Positions 48,180 to 56,832 of a DNA stretch of 64,000 bases are shown here, piece after piece. The position numbers and the translations under genes are program-made. This stretch comes from UBA7985 sp965661545 (GTDB lineage: Bacteria; Pseudomonadota; Alphaproteobacteria; UBA7985): assembly GCA_965661545.1 (NCBI GenBank), contig CBFIEF010000006.1:51020-115019 (forward strand). The letters are read 5' to 3'. The notes under the pieces were generated by a model. It did not search any database. It saw nothing but the letters and a program-made list of their open reading frames with translations, and was not told the DNA's origin. Each line of letters opens with the position of its first letter. Within the stretch, counting starts at the first letter, position 1.

Positions 48180-48761
48180 CTATTCCTGCTCGAGATCTAC
48201 AGGCTCGGCTGTGTTCACATCATCGTCTTTGTCTTGATTGAAGCTCTGCGTGGAAGCGGGCTTTTCAGCGGCGGCTTCAGCAGCGCGTTCTTCAGCCATA
48301 CGCTCTTCTCTGAATTCACGCTTGGCTTCGGTAATCAGTCCGTCAATGTCAGTAACTTCACAGTCCTTTTCCCGGAGGCGAACGTTGAACGCGTTTGCTC
48401 CCTGGCGCAGCTGTTCCTGAGCTTTTTGCTCCTCAAAGCCCATATTCGGCAGTCGGACCATGCCAAACATTGCGGCGACACCACTGATCATGAGGCTCTG
48501 GCCAAACTTCTGCCCGCGTACGGAGTCTACGTAAGCAATGGCCTTCGCGGCCTTGCCTTGCTCAACCCGCAGACCATCGCAGTCCAATTCCATCTCAGCT
48601 GGTGTTAGGATGTACGTGCCGTTTCGCTGCCACCCATAGGCCGGCTCTGCGAACTGTCCGCCAACGGTGGTTGGCCCACAGGCGCTGAGCACGACGGTGG
48701 TACACACAGCAACAGCAATGATGATTACGTGTCTCAAAAGTTTACCCCTCATGCGGCGCAC
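48180..48761 (-). CDS. Lipoprotein of unknown function
   Basis: A 193-residue protein with a long N-terminal signal ending in the lipobox VLSAC, so it should be a lipoprotein. The central part holds two or three Cys (CD.G, EKDCEV) and an amphipathic glycine/methionine stretch (SLMISGVAAMFGM); residues 135-193 are an Ala/Glu-rich coiled-coil-like, acidic tail. No family is recognised. The gene is followed by a strong terminator and separated from galU by 208 bp, so it is probably monocistronic. Confidence 0.65.
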   Translation of the reverse strand: MRRMRGKLLRHVIIIAVAVCTTVVLSACGPTTVGGQFAEPAYGWQRNGTYILTPAEMELDCDGLRVEQGKAAKAIAYVDSVRGQKFGQSLMISGVAAMFGMVRLPNMGFEEQKAQEQLRQGANAFNVRLREKDCEVTDIDGLITEAKREFREERMAEERAAEAAAEKPASTQSFNQDKDDDVNTAEPVDLEQE

Positions 48762-48895
48762 TTAAAGGCGCCTGCTTTTTGTCGCTCGTTTGTGCTGTAT
48801 CTTTACTTTTGTCGCAACCCCGATGTCCAATAATGTTGTGGGTTAGCGCGATTACGAGACATCCACGGCATGTTCTTAAGCAACTTTATGTAGAC

Positions 48896-48911
48896 AGTGT
48901 AAAATTACACT
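48896..48911. promoter_or_regulatory. Palindrome AGTGTAA-AA-TTACACT upstream of galU
   Basis: A perfect 16-bp inverted repeat, 58 bases before the galU ATG. The symmetry and AT core suggest a regulator site for galU (or for the divergent lipoprotein). No protein for it can be named. Confidence 0.45.
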
Positions 48912-48969
48912 TGCGCAGCACCGGGCATCTGGCTAATCAGTAGGCTGTTTTTATTAAGGGGCTCGACAT

Positions 48970-49860
48970 ATGGCATCTGGGGCAGTCAAAACGGCAATTC
49001 TTCCTGTTGGTGGATTGGGCTCACGGTTCTTACCTGCGACCAAGGCAATGCCGAAGGAAATGCTGACAGTTGTCGACAAGCCTTTGGTCCAATATGCCAT
49101 CGACGAAGCCCGGGCGGCGGGCATCGAAAACTTCATTTTCGTGACTGGGCGCGGCAAGACGGCGATTGAGGATCACTTTGACCACTCTTTCGAGCTGGAG
49201 CACACGCTCGCTGAACGAGGGAAGAGCCATTATGTCGAGATGATGCGCTCTATGATGCCAGAGCCGGGGCAGATTGCCTATGTCCGACAGCAGGATCCGC
49301 TAGGCCTTGGTCACGCTATTTGGTGCGCGCGGCATATGCTCAAGGACGAAGCTTTTGCGGTTTTGCTGCCAGATATCATCATTGATCCAGAGAACGGTGG
49401 CGACGGCTGTTTGAAGCAGTTGGTGGATGCCCACTCCGAATACGGCGGCATGGTGCTCGCGGTAGAAGAAGTGCCCAAGGAACGGGTCTCGTCCTACGGT
49501 ATCATCGATCCCGGTGAAGTGCGCGGCGCGCATGTTGAGATCAAAGGTATGGTGGAGAAGCCAAAGACCGAAGAAGCGCCCTCTAACCTTTGCATCACGG
49601 GTCGCTATATTCTCTCCACCGAGATCTTTGATTATCTTGATAAAGGGGTGCGCGGCGCTGGGAATGAAATTCAGCTGACCGATGCTATTGCGGCCAACTT
49701 GCAGAAATTGCCCATCCATGGCGTGCAGTTTAGCGGGCGACGGTTCGATTGCGGGGGCAAGGAAGGCTTTGTTTCCGCCAACTTGCATTTCGCGCTCAAG
49801 CACCCTGAAATCAGCGATAAAGTCCTGAAGTCTGCCACGGAAATCATGGCGCGTCAGTAG
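48970..49860 (+). CDS. galU: UTP-glucose-1-phosphate uridylyltransferase
   Basis: Makes UDP-glucose for polysaccharide and glycan synthesis. The nucleotidyltransferase motifs are present: GGLGSRFLPATKAMPKEML at the N-terminus, DKPLVQYAIDEA, LLPDIIID, GMVEKPKTEEAPSN and a Lys-containing GKEGFV near the C-terminus. Length 296 residues. A 16-bp palindrome lies 58 bp upstream. The downstream ymdB gene is convergent and only 3 bp away. Confidence 0.95.
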   Translation: MASGAVKTAILPVGGLGSRFLPATKAMPKEMLTVVDKPLVQYAIDEARAAGIENFIFVTGRGKTAIEDHFDHSFELEHTLAERGKSHYVEMMRSMMPEPGQIAYVRQQDPLGLGHAIWCARHMLKDEAFAVLLPDIIIDPENGGDGCLKQLVDAHSEYGGMVLAVEEVPKERVSSYGIIDPGEVRGAHVEIKGMVEKPKTEEAPSNLCITGRYILSTEIFDYLDKGVRGAGNEIQLTDAIAANLQKLPIHGVQFSGRRFDCGGKEGFVSANLHFALKHPEISDKVLKSATEIMARQ

Positions 49861-49863
49861 CGC

Positions 49864-50676
49864 CTAAAGATCCGGTACAAAGCTTTGCAATCGCCCGCCC
49901 ATGCGGACAGGTTCGGCACGCGTTGCGAGGCCGGTGTCGTTGCTTTCGACAAACAGCGCACACAGCGTGGCATCACCATCAGCGGGGCCAAATTTTCCGC
50001 GTGAGCCGACTTGCGTGAACCGGGGAATGGAGCTGTCTTTCAGCATGCCAATCACAGAATCATAATCGCCCGTCATGCCCAAGTCTGTCTGAAAGGCCGT
50101 CCCGCCAGGCAGGATTTGCGCGTCTGCTGTTGGCGCGTGAGTGTGGGTTCCCTCTACCGCCGTCACGCGTCCATCGAGATAATGCCCAAAAGCCATTTTC
50201 TCCGATGTCGCTTCGGCGTGGACATCAACAAAGGTGGCGTCCCGCGGTTCGTCTTTCCATGCTTCAAGCGCGGCATCAGCCGCTAGAAACGGGTTATCGG
50301 CATCGGGGTTCATGAACAGCCGGCCTAGAGTTTGGATGACGCCGACACGATGGCCATTGCGCCCGGTAAGCAGGGTTTTTCCGCGCCCTGGGGTGCCTTT
50401 GGGATAGTTGATGGGACGAATGATGCGTTCGTCCTCGTCCAGCATGGGAATGATTTCTTTGCGGTCAAAGGAGTGATTGCCCAAAATCACACAATCGACC
50501 CCAGCCTCGAAAAAGCCCAATGCATGTTCGGGGGATAGCCCAAAGCCGTGGGTGGCGTTTTCGCCGTTCAGGATCACGAAATCCAGTGCTAGACGGTCGA
50601 TCAAACCCGGTAGGTACTCCGCGACCGCCAAGCGGCCTGCGCGTCCTACGACATCACCAATGATTAAAGTGCGCAT
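49864..50676 (-). CDS. YmdB family metallophosphoesterase
   Basis: A 270-residue dinuclear metallophosphoesterase of the YmdB type, which hydrolyses 2',3'-cyclic nucleotides and affects sporulation or motility in other bacteria. Signature: IGDVVGRAGR, ILNGENATHGFGLS, GNHSFDRKEI, VHAEATSEKMAFGHYLDGRVTAVEGTHTH and DLGMTGDYDSVIGM. The start is an ATG at 50676. It is 10 bp downstream of fau, same strand, so it is probably in the fau transcript. Confidence 0.88.
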   Translation of the reverse strand: MRTLIIGDVVGRAGRLAVAEYLPGLIDRLALDFVILNGENATHGFGLSPEHALGFFEAGVDCVILGNHSFDRKEIIPMLDEDERIIRPINYPKGTPGRGKTLLTGRNGHRVGVIQTLGRLFMNPDADNPFLAADAALEAWKDEPRDATFVDVHAEATSEKMAFGHYLDGRVTAVEGTHTHAPTADAQILPGGTAFQTDLGMTGDYDSVIGMLKDSSIPRFTQVGSRGKFGPADGDATLCALFVESNDTGLATRAEPVRMGGRLQSFVPDL

Positions 50677-50685
50677 GGTTTTGAT

Positions 50686-51273
50686 CTAGTCCTTGGTATC
50701 GCCGTCGTAAACCGTTGTCGGTGTAATGACGGCATCCAGTACTTCGTCGGTCAGCTCAACGGGCAGGCGCTCTGGCGTGCGCTGGCTATCATAGGCCAAG
50801 CCGATGGCGACGACGCTGCGCCCTTGTTGGCGGAACACGTCGATTGTTCGGTCATAAAATCCACCACCGTATCCAAGCCGAAACAGGCTGCGGTCAAAGC
50901 CGACCAAAGGCAGCAGCACAACCACGCTCTGCGCCTCCAACTTTGGCGCGGTGTCGCAGGGTTCCAACGTTTTGAACAAGCCTTCGTCCAGCGTGTCTCC
51001 CTTTGACCAAAGGCGGAAGTCCAGAGGGCCGGGTTCGCGTGGCGTGCGAGGCAAAGCAACGGGGAAGGCGCAAAGGCGTTCGATCAGGGGCAGCGGATCA
51101 AGTTCGCGTCGGATCGGCAGGTAAGCTGTGATCTGAAAAGCGCCAGCAGGTAGTTTTTCACGCAGCCTCTGCGCCATGAAATCGTATTGCGCTGCTGTTG
51201 GCTGTTCCGGTGGACGTGCACCAATCAGCCCTTTGCGCAGAGCCGCTTTTTGGTCAGTGATGGACACGCGCAC
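50686..51273 (-). CDS. fau: 5-formyltetrahydrofolate cyclo-ligase
   Basis: Converts 5-formyl-THF to 5,10-methenyl-THF with ATP, recycling folate. The 195-residue protein has the N-terminal helix (LRKGLIGARP), PLVGFD and the ATP-binding LGYGGGFYDRT, the family signature. It starts at GTG 51273 or 51267. A structured RNA resembling 6S RNA lies directly upstream on the same strand, the conserved position of ssrS in many proteobacteria (ygfA/fau neighbour). Confidence 0.9.
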   Translation of the reverse strand: MRVSITDQKAALRKGLIGARPPEQPTAAQYDFMAQRLREKLPAGAFQITAYLPIRRELDPLPLIERLCAFPVALPRTPREPGPLDFRLWSKGDTLDEGLFKTLEPCDTAPKLEAQSVVVLLPLVGFDRSLFRLGYGGGFYDRTIDVFRQQGRSVVAIGLAYDSQRTPERLPVELTDEVLDAVITPTTVYDGDTKD

Positions 51274-51299
51274 GCCTCCGCAGATCGGTCAGTGGTGAT

Positions 51300-51462
51300 T
51301 CAAGGGGAGCCAGACGACCGTTGACCGAGTAGTCCACCTGCGGCCCGACATTTAGTCAGGTGGGCGCCGCGTAACAAAACCTCGGCTCTGACAGAGGCAG
51401 CTCCCTTGCAGTGTGCATCGGCCCCGGGGACAATGTGATCTGACGTATCGTCCAGCTCTGTG
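51300..51462 (-). ncRNA. ssrS: Candidate 6S RNA
   Basis: A non-coding stretch of about 160 bases directly upstream of fau. The ends pair: GAGCTGGACGA (minus strand, 51458-51448) with TCGTCTGGCTC (51317-51307) gives an 11-bp closing stem with two G-U pairs. Inside, the segment GUCCCCGGGGCCGAUG resembles E. coli 6S (GUCCCCUGAGCCGAUA), and CCACCUG / CAGGUGG forms an inner stem. A consensus TTGACA lies at 51495-51490. The position next to fau is the classical ssrS site. Boundaries are estimates, and the sequence comparison is from memory. Confidence 0.6.
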
Positions 51463-51512
51463 CAAAGGAGTGGTGCTTTGCCTTCGCAGTGTCAACCGGC
51501 ATAAAGAACACC

Positions 51513-52346
51513 ATGACTTGCACGCTCACCCGTTTTGCGCCTTCGCCCAATGGCTTGCTCCATCTGGGACACGTTTATGCTGCGCAGGCGGTTTGGGATA
51601 TGGCGAATCATTTGGGTGCTGAGGTGCTTTTGCGCATCGAAGACACGGACTTCACCCGCTGTCGGCCTGACTTCGAAACAGCCATTATCGACGACCTGAG
51701 GTGGTTGGGTTTTTCGTGGAAAGGCGCGGTCGTGCGTCAGTCAGAGCGCAAGCCGCTTTATGACTGCGCGGTGAAAGAGCTGAAGCGCATGGGGCTGCTT
51801 TATCCCTGTCAGTGCAGCCGAAAGGATATTGAGGCTTCATGGAAAGGTGCGCCGGAGTTTGGCCCTGAGGGGATGCGATACCGTGGGACGTGCAAAGGCA
51901 AAACTCTGGACCTGCAGCAGCCTGTTACTTGGCGATTGGATATGCAGGCGGCCTTGCTGCGTGCGGGTTCTTTGGGGGTTCAAACGGTTGAAAAGGGCGT
52001 AATCGATTTTCGGCCTTTGGCAGAGGCCACGGGCGATGTTGTGCTGCTGCGCAAAGATATTGGATCAAGCTATCATCTGTCCGTCACCATCGATGACGCC
52101 GATCAGGACGTCACCCACGTTATTCGCGGTGAGGACATGAAAGAAGCCACTGCGGTTCACCGGGTGCTGCAAAGCCTGTTGGGGCTGGCGGTGCCGGTCT
52201 ACCATTTCCACCCGCTGCTGACTGAAGTCGATGGCCGGAAGTTGGCCAAAAGGGACGGGGCTGAAGGGGTCCGGGTGCTGCGCCAGCAAGGATATTCAGC
52301 GCAGGAAATTCGGGCTTTAGCGGTGAGGCACTGGAGCCTGACTTAG
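51513..52346 (+). CDS. gluQ: Glutamyl-Q tRNA(Asp) synthetase
   Basis: Short GluRS-like enzyme that attaches glutamate to queuosine in tRNA(Asp). The 277-residue protein lacks an anticodon-binding domain. Motifs: TRFAPSPNGLLHLGHVY (HIGH equivalent HLGH at residues 17-20), LLRIEDTDFTRC, zinc-type CQCSRKDI and RGTC, IRGEDM, and the KMSKS-like KLAKRDGA. I chose the ATG at 51513. The upstream 6S RNA region runs divergently. Confidence 0.92.
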   Translation: MTCTLTRFAPSPNGLLHLGHVYAAQAVWDMANHLGAEVLLRIEDTDFTRCRPDFETAIIDDLRWLGFSWKGAVVRQSERKPLYDCAVKELKRMGLLYPCQCSRKDIEASWKGAPEFGPEGMRYRGTCKGKTLDLQQPVTWRLDMQAALLRAGSLGVQTVEKGVIDFRPLAEATGDVVLLRKDIGSSYHLSVTIDDADQDVTHVIRGEDMKEATAVHRVLQSLLGLAVPVYHFHPLLTEVDGRKLAKRDGAEGVRVLRQQGYSAQEIRALAVRHWSLT

Positions 52347-53293
52347 CTCCGCGCATCCAGTCCGGCGGTAAAGATCAGGGCGACGTACAGAACGAACAGC
52401 AGCATCAGGTAAAAAAAACCACTGATAAACGGAACGCGATCTGAGACGTTGCGTCGCCGCTCAAAGCCACTGACGAAATCAGGGCCGACGAGGATGATAA
52501 TGACTAAAGTAGCGGCGGTGAGGCTTAGGCTTTCGGTAACAAAAGCCTGGTGCCCAACCAGTAACAAGAATGGCGCTAAGCCACCAAACAGACCCACGGC
52601 GCCCAAGTTCGAGCCTCGGCCAACGCTGGTCCACATGACCCACGCGATCCCAAAGGTCGGTAGGAGCACCAGCGTGAAGAGCTTCGGCAGCGTGGCTTCG
52701 ATTTCAGACCAGTCGGTAATGAGACCCACGACCATTAGCCCGAGGCTTGCCATCGCCAACTGCCCCAGCCGCAGAACGCTGTAGCCGGTCTCGGCCTGTG
52801 CATGTCGCCAGACGACAAACAGGCTTACGAGTGCAAAGGCAACGGTTTTGGAGAAGGCTTCTGGCAGCGTGGCGGACTGGTCTTGGAGTAGGATGACAAA
52901 GGAGATGCAGAGGCCAAGGCCGATCAGCAAACCAAAGAATATGGCTAAGGCAAAGGGCCGTCGCATGACATCCAGAAGCAACCCAAGTGCCCACCCTCCG
53001 GCGGCAAATAACAGAATGAGCTGCTCAATCCGCCAGGACCAAACAAACGCCCAAGTGTTACCAGGCGCAGGTTCCATGAATAGGGTTTGTCCTACGACAA
53101 TCACCATCATGCCACACAAGATCGGCGCAATGGCAAAGCCAGCCATTTCCTGCCCCCGAACCGGGCCCAGCAGGACGCGGACGACAAAGCTAAAGACAAG
53201 ACTGCTCACAGCCAAAATCAGCCATTGGTTCTGAAGCAACTGTAACAAACCAGAACCGGCGCTTTGAAGTTGTGAGAGTAATTCTTGAATCAT
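52343..53293 (-). CDS. Polytopic membrane protein of unknown function
   Basis: A 316-residue, very hydrophobic protein with about nine or ten membrane segments, separated by short charged loops (e.g. DVMRRP, DWSEIEATLPK, FERRRNVSDR). I do not recognise a family. No signal peptide or catalytic motif is evident. It overlaps gluQ by 4 bp at the 3' ends (convergent), and its 5' side faces ruvC with a 155-bp gap. Confidence 0.6.
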   Translation of the reverse strand: MIQELLSQLQSAGSGLLQLLQNQWLILAVSSLVFSFVVRVLLGPVRGQEMAGFAIAPILCGMMVIVVGQTLFMEPAPGNTWAFVWSWRIEQLILLFAAGGWALGLLLDVMRRPFALAIFFGLLIGLGLCISFVILLQDQSATLPEAFSKTVAFALVSLFVVWRHAQAETGYSVLRLGQLAMASLGLMVVGLITDWSEIEATLPKLFTLVLLPTFGIAWVMWTSVGRGSNLGAVGLFGGLAPFLLLVGHQAFVTESLSLTAATLVIIILVGPDFVSGFERRRNVSDRVPFISGFFYLMLLFVLYVALIFTAGLDARS

Positions 53294-53448
53294 AGGAACG
53301 GCATAGCTCAGAGGTTTTCGCAGAACAACAGTGCTTAAGTTCTCCCTTTGCGATTGGATTGGGCATAAGCCCCGGAGAAAGAGCGAAAATTCGAGTGTGG
53401 AGGCAGGCCAGACTTGACGCGAGGGGCTGACTGCGACTCTATGCGAGC

Positions 53449-53952
53449 ATGCGCATTATCGGACTCGATCCCGGCCTTAGGGTCACGGGCTGGGGGATTA
53501 TCGACCAGACGGGAAATCGTCTTACCCCCATAGCCCACGGAACCGTCAAGACCACCGCCTCTTTGCCTCTGGCTCAGCGGTTGGTGCAGCTTGAGAAAGG
53601 GTTGGTGAAAGTTATCGCCGAATACAGCCCTGATGAGGCGGCGGTGGAAGAGACCTTCGTGAACCAAAACCCCACGTCAACGCTGAAGCTCGGGATGGCG
53701 CGCGGCGTGGTGCTGCTTGCGCCGGCCAGCCTTGGACTGCCCGTGGGCGAGTATCCACCTAACCGCGTGAAAAAGGCTGTTGTCGGGGCGGGTAAAGCCG
53801 CCAAGGAGCAGGTGCAGATGATGGTGCGGCGACTGCTGCCCGGCGTGAATGTCACGTCCGCGGACGAAGCAGACGCACTCGCCATCGCCATTTGTCACGC
53901 CCATTTCGCTGAAGCAGACCGCCGTTTGGCGGCATCAAAGGTGTCAGCATGA
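53449..53952 (+). CDS. ruvC: Crossover junction endodeoxyribonuclease RuvC
   Basis: Resolves Holliday junctions by symmetrical nicking. The acidic active site is visible: D7 in IGLDPGLRVTGWG, E67/E68 in AAVEETFVNQN, and the C-terminal aspartates in SADEADALAIAICH. Length 167 residues is normal. It overlaps ruvA by 4 bp (ATGA). Confidence 0.96.
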   Translation: MRIIGLDPGLRVTGWGIIDQTGNRLTPIAHGTVKTTASLPLAQRLVQLEKGLVKVIAEYSPDEAAVEETFVNQNPTSTLKLGMARGVVLLAPASLGLPVGEYPPNRVKKAVVGAGKAAKEQVQMMVRRLLPGVNVTSADEADALAIAICHAHFAEADRRLAASKVSA

Positions 53953-54575
53953 TTGCAAAGCTCAAAGGACTGGTCGAAGGGCAGGAAGACAGTGCCGCAT
54001 TGATCGACATCAATGGCGTGGTCTATCGCGCCCTGTGCTCGTCTCGCACGCTGGGCGCTTTACCGGCCAAAGGCCAAGCCACGGTGCTAGAGACTGAATA
54101 TTTGGTCATTCAGGATATCCCGACCCTTATCGGTTTTGGCACGCTGGCTGAGTTGGAGGCTTTCCGCCTGTTGGTCACCGTGAACGGCGTAGGGCCAAAA
54201 GCGGCTCTGGCGATCCTGTCGGTGCATGCGCCCGATATGCTGTTTGCCGCGATTGCCAATGGTGACGCCAAAGCGATCCAAGCCGCCAAAGGCGTTGGCG
54301 CAAAGGCCGCTGCGCGCATCATCACCGACTTGCGCGACAAGGTCGGCGCTTTCGCTGGCTTGGCTGGCAGTACGTCTGGGGTCGGGATGCCGGCTGGTGC
54401 CAGTGGCGCGACGCCGGAAGGTGTCGCAGCGCAAGATGCTGTGTCCGCCCTGACCAACCTCGGCTACGGACAACCCGAAGCGGCCCGCGCGGTCGCCTCG
54501 GTTCTGCAAGACGATCCACAAGCTGACGTTTCGACCCTGATCCGTCTGGCCCTTAAGAAGTTGTCTGGGGGTTAA
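53949..54575 (+). CDS. ruvA: Holliday junction branch migration protein RuvA
   Basis: Binds the four-way junction and loads RuvB. The 208-residue protein has the OB-fold N-terminus (MIAKLKGLVEGQEDSAALIDINGVVY), the HhH motifs (VNGVGPKAALAILS, AKGVGAKAAARIITDL), a flexible linker and a C-terminal three-helix RuvB-binding domain (ALTNLGYGQPEAARAVASVL). It starts within the last codon of ruvC and is followed by ruvB after 11 bp. Confidence 0.96.
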   Translation: MIAKLKGLVEGQEDSAALIDINGVVYRALCSSRTLGALPAKGQATVLETEYLVIQDIPTLIGFGTLAELEAFRLLVTVNGVGPKAALAILSVHAPDMLFAAIANGDAKAIQAAKGVGAKAAARIITDLRDKVGAFAGLAGSTSGVGMPAGASGATPEGVAAQDAVSALTNLGYGQPEAARAVASVLQDDPQADVSTLIRLALKKLSGG

Positions 54576-54586
54576 GGAGAAGCGCG

Positions 54587-55654
54587 ATGGTGGATGACCC
54601 CCTAAACACCGACGGCACCCATACGCGCCTTGTCGAGGCCTTGAACTCTGGCGATACGGGCGCTGATCAAGGCTTGCGACCGCTGCTGCTCGAGGATTTC
54701 GTGGGGCAGCAACGCCTGCGCCGTAACTTGCGTGTTGGCGTCGAAGCCGCGAAACAGCGCAGTGAGGCAGTGGACCACGTGCTGTTTCATGGCCCGCCGG
54801 GTTTGGGCAAGACGACCCTCGCACAAATTGTTGCCTCAGAGCTCGGTGTTGGCTTTCGGCAGACGTCCGGACCAATGATCACCAAGGCTGGCGACCTCGC
54901 CGCCATCCTGACCAATTTGCAGCCCCGTGACGTGTTGTTCATCGACGAGATCCACCGCTTATCGACGGCTGTTGAAGAAGTGCTCTATTCCGCAATGGAA
55001 GACTTCCAGCTCGATCTGATCATCGGTGAAGGTCCAGCGGCGCGATCCGTCCGCGTGGACCTTGCGCCATTTACGCTGGTTGGTGCGACGACGCGGATCG
55101 GGCTGCTCACTAAACCGCTGCAAGATCGCTTTGGGATCGTTCAGCGGCTGGATTTCTATGGTGAAGCGGATCTAGAGAAGATTGTAACCCGTGGTGCGCG
55201 GGTTCTGGATGTTGGCATTGACGATAAAGCCCGGATCGAAATCGCCCGCCGCGCACGAGGGACTCCCCGGATCGCGGGTCGATTGCTGCGCCGGGTTCGA
55301 GATTTCGCCATTGTTATGGGCGACGGTCACATCACGCTACCGCTGGCGCAGTCGGCGCTGGACGAGTTGGACGTGGATCCGCTGGGCCTGGACGACATGG
55401 ACCAACGCTATCTCCGCGCATTGGCCACGACCTATCGCGGCGGACCGGTTGGGGTTGAGACGCTTGCCGTTGCCCTCTCCGAGCAACGCGACACGCTAGA
55501 GCACGTGGTTGAGCCCTATCTGATCCAACGCGCTTTGATCCAGCGGACGCCGCGGGGGCGGGTGCTGGAGCGGTTCGGGTGGGAGCATCTGGGCTTGAAG
55601 CCTTTACCAAAAGACAACGAGGACAAAGACGCCGGTCCTCTCTTCGGGAAATAA
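54587..55654 (+). CDS. ruvB: Holliday junction branch migration helicase RuvB
   Basis: Hexameric AAA+ motor of branch migration. Motifs: RPLLLEDFVGQQRLRRNL, Walker A GPPGLGKTT, Walker B LFIDEIH, sensor and arginine-finger regions (GATTRIGLLT, RARGTPRIAGRLLRRVRD), and the C-terminal winged helix ending in PRGRVLERFGWEHLGL. Length 355 residues. It begins 11 bp after ruvA. Confidence 0.97.
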   Translation: MVDDPLNTDGTHTRLVEALNSGDTGADQGLRPLLLEDFVGQQRLRRNLRVGVEAAKQRSEAVDHVLFHGPPGLGKTTLAQIVASELGVGFRQTSGPMITKAGDLAAILTNLQPRDVLFIDEIHRLSTAVEEVLYSAMEDFQLDLIIGEGPAARSVRVDLAPFTLVGATTRIGLLTKPLQDRFGIVQRLDFYGEADLEKIVTRGARVLDVGIDDKARIEIARRARGTPRIAGRLLRRVRDFAIVMGDGHITLPLAQSALDELDVDPLGLDDMDQRYLRALATTYRGGPVGVETLAVALSEQRDTLEHVVEPYLIQRALIQRTPRGRVLERFGWEHLGLKPLPKDNEDKDAGPLFGK

Positions 55655-55663
55655 TTGAACGTC

Positions 55664-56131
55664 ATGAGTGAGCACGCAGATCCACACAAGCCACTAGGCT
55701 TTTTCGACGACAAGACGTTCGTCATGCACACGCGTGTTTACTTTCACGACACCGACGCCGCAGGTATTGTCTACCACGGCACCTACCTACACTTCGCCGA
55801 GCGTGCCCGTACGGAGATGCTGCGGCACTTGGATGTTGATCCCGACTGGCTGTGGCAAGAGCACCGCCTGCGCTTTGTCATCGTCTCTGCGGACATGAAG
55901 TTTCATAGCCCCGCTGTCCATGATGACGTTGTGACGATCCGTACGCAGTATCTCAAGACCACCGCTGCGCGCATGGTGTTGGATCAACAAATGAGTGTGA
56001 ATGACAAAGTCTGCACTTCTTTGCGTATTATCGTATCGCAAATCCGCGAAAACGGTCGTCCGGCACGCCTGCCGCAGCAGGCCATAGACGCTATGGCGCC
56101 CTATCTGCAACCAGAAGAAATCGACGAGTAA
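55664..56131 (+). CDS. ybgC: YbgC-type acyl-CoA thioesterase
   Basis: Hot-dog fold thioesterase of the Tol-Pal operon, hydrolysing short acyl-CoA or acting in phospholipid exchange. Signature: RVYFHDTDAAGIVYHGTYLHFAERARTEML with the active-site Asp. About 155 residues from the ATG at 55664, 9 bases after ruvB; a TTG at 55655 is an alternative. It is followed by tolQ after 5 bp. Confidence 0.92.
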   Translation: MSEHADPHKPLGFFDDKTFVMHTRVYFHDTDAAGIVYHGTYLHFAERARTEMLRHLDVDPDWLWQEHRLRFVIVSADMKFHSPAVHDDVVTIRTQYLKTTAARMVLDQQMSVNDKVCTSLRIIVSQIRENGRPARLPQQAIDAMAPYLQPEEIDE

Positions 56132-56136
56132 TTTCG

Positions 56137-56829
56137 ATGGAACTCACCACGAACCTCGACAACATGACGCTCTGGAGCATTGTACGGGCCGCGCCCTTGG
56201 CCGTGCAGCTGGTCATGGCCCTTTTGCTCTTTCTGTCCTGCTGGTCATGGACCCTGATAATCGAGAAAGGGCTGCGACTGTCGCGAGAAAATCGGCGCTT
56301 CGCGGACTTTCGCGAGGCCTATGCTGACAGCCGCTATCTCAACGAACTGCTAGAGGAAGGGGCGCCGTACCAGAAGAGCGCAATCTTCTTGGTCTTTCAC
56401 GCGGGCATGATGCAATGGCAGAAAATGTCCAAGGGATCGTGGGAGCTCGCGACCATGTCCTCCGTTCGCCGAATTGATCGGACCATGAACGTGGAGCTTG
56501 TCCGACAGGTTGAAGTTCTTGAACGCGGCATGATCGTGCTCGCCAGTATCGGAACTGCAGCGCCCTTTATCGGCTTGTTTGGAACTGTTTGGGGCGTGAT
56601 GAATGCGTTTATGGGCATTGCTGCGACAGGCAATACGACCCTCGCCGTTGTTGCGCCGGGTATCGCCGAAGCCCTGCTTGCCACCGCCTTGGGCTTGGTG
56701 GCCGCCATTCCTGCATCCATCGCTTATAACAAGTTCGCCAACGATCTGGGTATCCTCGCCAACAAACTCGAAGACTTTGCGGAGGAATTCAGTTCCTTGC
56801 TGAGCGAGCATTTGGAAAGTAAGGGCTAG
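56137..56829 (+). CDS. tolQ: TolQ, Tol-Pal energising subunit
   Basis: Inner-membrane MotA/ExbB-family proton-channel protein, 230 residues, with three membrane segments: about 22-42, then a pair around 130-200. The C-terminal hairpin carries TAAPFIGLFGTVWGVMNAF and ATALGLVAAIPASIAYN, the family's conserved proton-path region. Together with TolR it drives TolA conformational change. It starts 5 bp after ybgC. Confidence 0.95.
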   Translation: MELTTNLDNMTLWSIVRAAPLAVQLVMALLLFLSCWSWTLIIEKGLRLSRENRRFADFREAYADSRYLNELLEEGAPYQKSAIFLVFHAGMMQWQKMSKGSWELATMSSVRRIDRTMNVELVRQVEVLERGMIVLASIGTAAPFIGLFGTVWGVMNAFMGIAATGNTTLAVVAPGIAEALLATALGLVAAIPASIAYNKFANDLGILANKLEDFAEEFSSLLSEHLESKG

Positions 56830-56832
56830 CGC

